Below, one piece after another: positions 6,518 through 7,181 of a DNA stretch of 7,181 nucleotides. Source of the DNA: Desulfotignum sp. GTDB lineage: Bacteria; Desulfobacterota; Desulfobacteria; Desulfobacterales; Desulfobacteraceae. The position numbers and the translations under genes are program-made. The notes below the pieces were generated by a model. That model was not told the DNA's origin. It was given only the letters and a program-made list of their open reading frames with translations, and searched no databases. The stretch spans positions 1-7,181 of the forward strand of contig JAABSS010000017.1 of assembly GCA_011390235.1 (NCBI GenBank). Reading direction: 5' to 3'. Each line of letters begins with the position of its first letter. The first letter of the stretch is position 1.

Positions 6518-7181
6518 TTATCCTTGTTTGTCCTTGTGATGCAAATCCATACCTTGAGATAAAATATGTGTCAGTTCGATTTTGGACGGGCAGGTGAAAG
6601 AGCACAGCCCACACCGGCAGCAGTCCAGAAGTCCCAGTTCCAGAGCTTCTTCAATATCATCACTCACCAGGGCCTTCATGATGAAACTGGGCATCAGGTC
6701 AACGGGACAGATGCTTTCACAATAGCTGCAGTTGATGCAGGCCCTTTCTTCTCCATGCATGGTGCAGTCCATCTGCACTTTTCTGTCCAGAAGGGTCGAC
6801 AGAAAGGCTTTGGATACAGTGGGCTTGTCCAGTCCCGGCCGGATAAAGCCGAACATTTCATCTGCCGGTGCATCCGGGATGATGTTCAAGGTGTTTTCAA
6901 AAAATCCCAGGTGGGTATCCGGATCCACCGTACGGCCATTGAACTGGCCCGTGGTAATGAGGCTGCTCAAAGGAAAGCTGCCGGCCAAAAGGCGGATGGG
7001 AGAACCCTGACGGGTGATCATATGGGGTTTTTTGTCATTGCCTTTGGTTACGGTGACCATGGTGTCCACCGGATATCGGCCTGTTTCAAGAAATTGTGCC
7101 ATGCGCACCAGGCCCTGGACACCGATATACCAGGCTGCGTTTTCCTTTGCTTCTTTTTTGATGTGATACAAAATTGCCCCT
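6518..7181 (-). CDS. nqrA: Na+-NQR subunit A, C-terminal half, with two [4Fe-4S] motifs (partial, 5' end outside window)
   Basis: About 220 C-terminal residues of a NqrA/RnfC-family protein; the open frame continues past the right edge, so the start and the N-terminal half are not visible. The first visible part resembles the SLBB-like region of NqrA. The assignment to NqrA rests mainly on position directly before nqrB and on resemblance through this region to the Vibrio protein. Near the C-terminus are two tetracysteine motifs, CINCSYCESICP (6707-6739) and CCRCGLCSFTCP (6590-6622), each fitting CxxCxxCxxxCP, the arrangement that binds two [4Fe-4S] clusters in RnfC. Vibrio-type NqrA keeps only a remnant (a CTFVCP-like end) and has no Fe-S cluster. 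The protein sits on the cytoplasmic side of the complex and in Vibrio contributes to quinone binding. The stop TAA at 6518-6520 is 12 bases before nqrB. An alternative label is RnfC-like protein, but no rnfB, rnfD or rnfG is seen and all other neighbours are NQR type. Confidence 0.9.
   Translation of the reverse strand, partial: GAILYHIKKEAKENAAWYIGVQGLVRMAQFLETGRYPVDTMVTVTKGNDKKPHMITRQGSPIRLLAGSFPLSSLITTGQFNGRTVDPDTHLGFFENTLNIIPDAPADEMFGFIRPGLDKPTVSKAFLSTLLDRKVQMDCTMHGEERACINCSYCESICPVDLMPSFIMKALVSDDIEEALELGLLDCCRCGLCSFTCPSKIELTHILSQGMDLHHKDKQG

Larger units (their letters stand above)
1..7181 (-). other. Probable single operon nqrABCDEF-pyrDKE
   Basis: Nine genes in the same direction. Junctions in order are: nqrA-nqrB 12-base gap, nqrB-nqrC 8-base overlap, nqrC-nqrD 10-base gap, nqrD-nqrE 9, nqrE-nqrF 18, nqrF-pyrD 6, pyrD-pyrK 4-base overlap, pyrK-pyrE 51. 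None leaves room for a normal promoter plus terminator except possibly the last, where no hairpin is seen. Co-transcription is inferred. The operon promoter would lie beyond the right edge. Confidence 0.75.

Noticed and set aside
6518..7181. Reading this gene as rnfC of an Rnf operon
   Set aside because: The genes that follow are NqrB to NqrF, including the NADH-oxidising NqrF. No rnfB, rnfD or rnfG is present, and the nqrA position and visible SLBB-like part fit NqrA.

Overview
The whole window is one compact block of nine genes, all read on the minus strand. In transcription order (right to left) they are nqrA (3' half only), nqrB, nqrC, nqrD, nqrE, nqrF, then pyrD, pyrK and pyrE (5' part only). 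The first six encode a Na+-translocating NADH:quinone oxidoreductase (Na+-NQR). The last three encode a class 1B dihydroorotate dehydrogenase (catalytic plus electron-transfer subunit) and orotate phosphoribosyltransferase, which are consecutive steps of UMP synthesis.

Layout: nqrA 6518-7181 (runs off the right edge), nqrB 5345-6505, nqrC 4609-5352, nqrD 3966-4598 (or 4616), nqrE 3348-3956, nqrF 2115-3329, pyrD 1125-2108, pyrK 307-1128, pyrE 1-255 (runs off the left edge). Genes overlap by 4-8 bases or lie 6-51 bases apart. I see no promoter, terminator, tRNA, repeat array or mobile element, so the simplest reading is a single nqrABCDEF-pyrDKE transcription unit with translational coupling. 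There is no gene-free stretch above 51 bases.

How the genes work together: NqrF takes electrons from NADH. They pass through its FAD and [2Fe-2S] centre, the iron site between NqrD and NqrE, and the covalent FMNs of NqrC and NqrB to quinone, and Na+ is exported. The pyrD/pyrK enzyme oxidises dihydroorotate and passes electrons to NAD+, making the NADH that the pump consumes. Together the two could link pyrimidine synthesis to the quinone pool. Known Na+-NQR cofactor ligands are present in B to F.

The standout feature is NqrA. Its C-terminal part carries two complete CxxCxxCxxxCP motifs of the [4Fe-4S] type seen in RnfC, which the well-studied Vibrio-type NqrA lacks. The operon therefore looks like an NQR with an Rnf-like A subunit. 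A second oddity is a Phe in NqrB where Vibrio has a quinone-site glycine.

Organism: the moderate GC content, the RnfC-like NqrA, class 1B PyrD/PyrK and the protein style suggest an anaerobic Gram-negative bacterium, most likely a sulfate-reducing Desulfobacterota (Desulfobacteraceae-like). This is inference from family resemblance, not proof.
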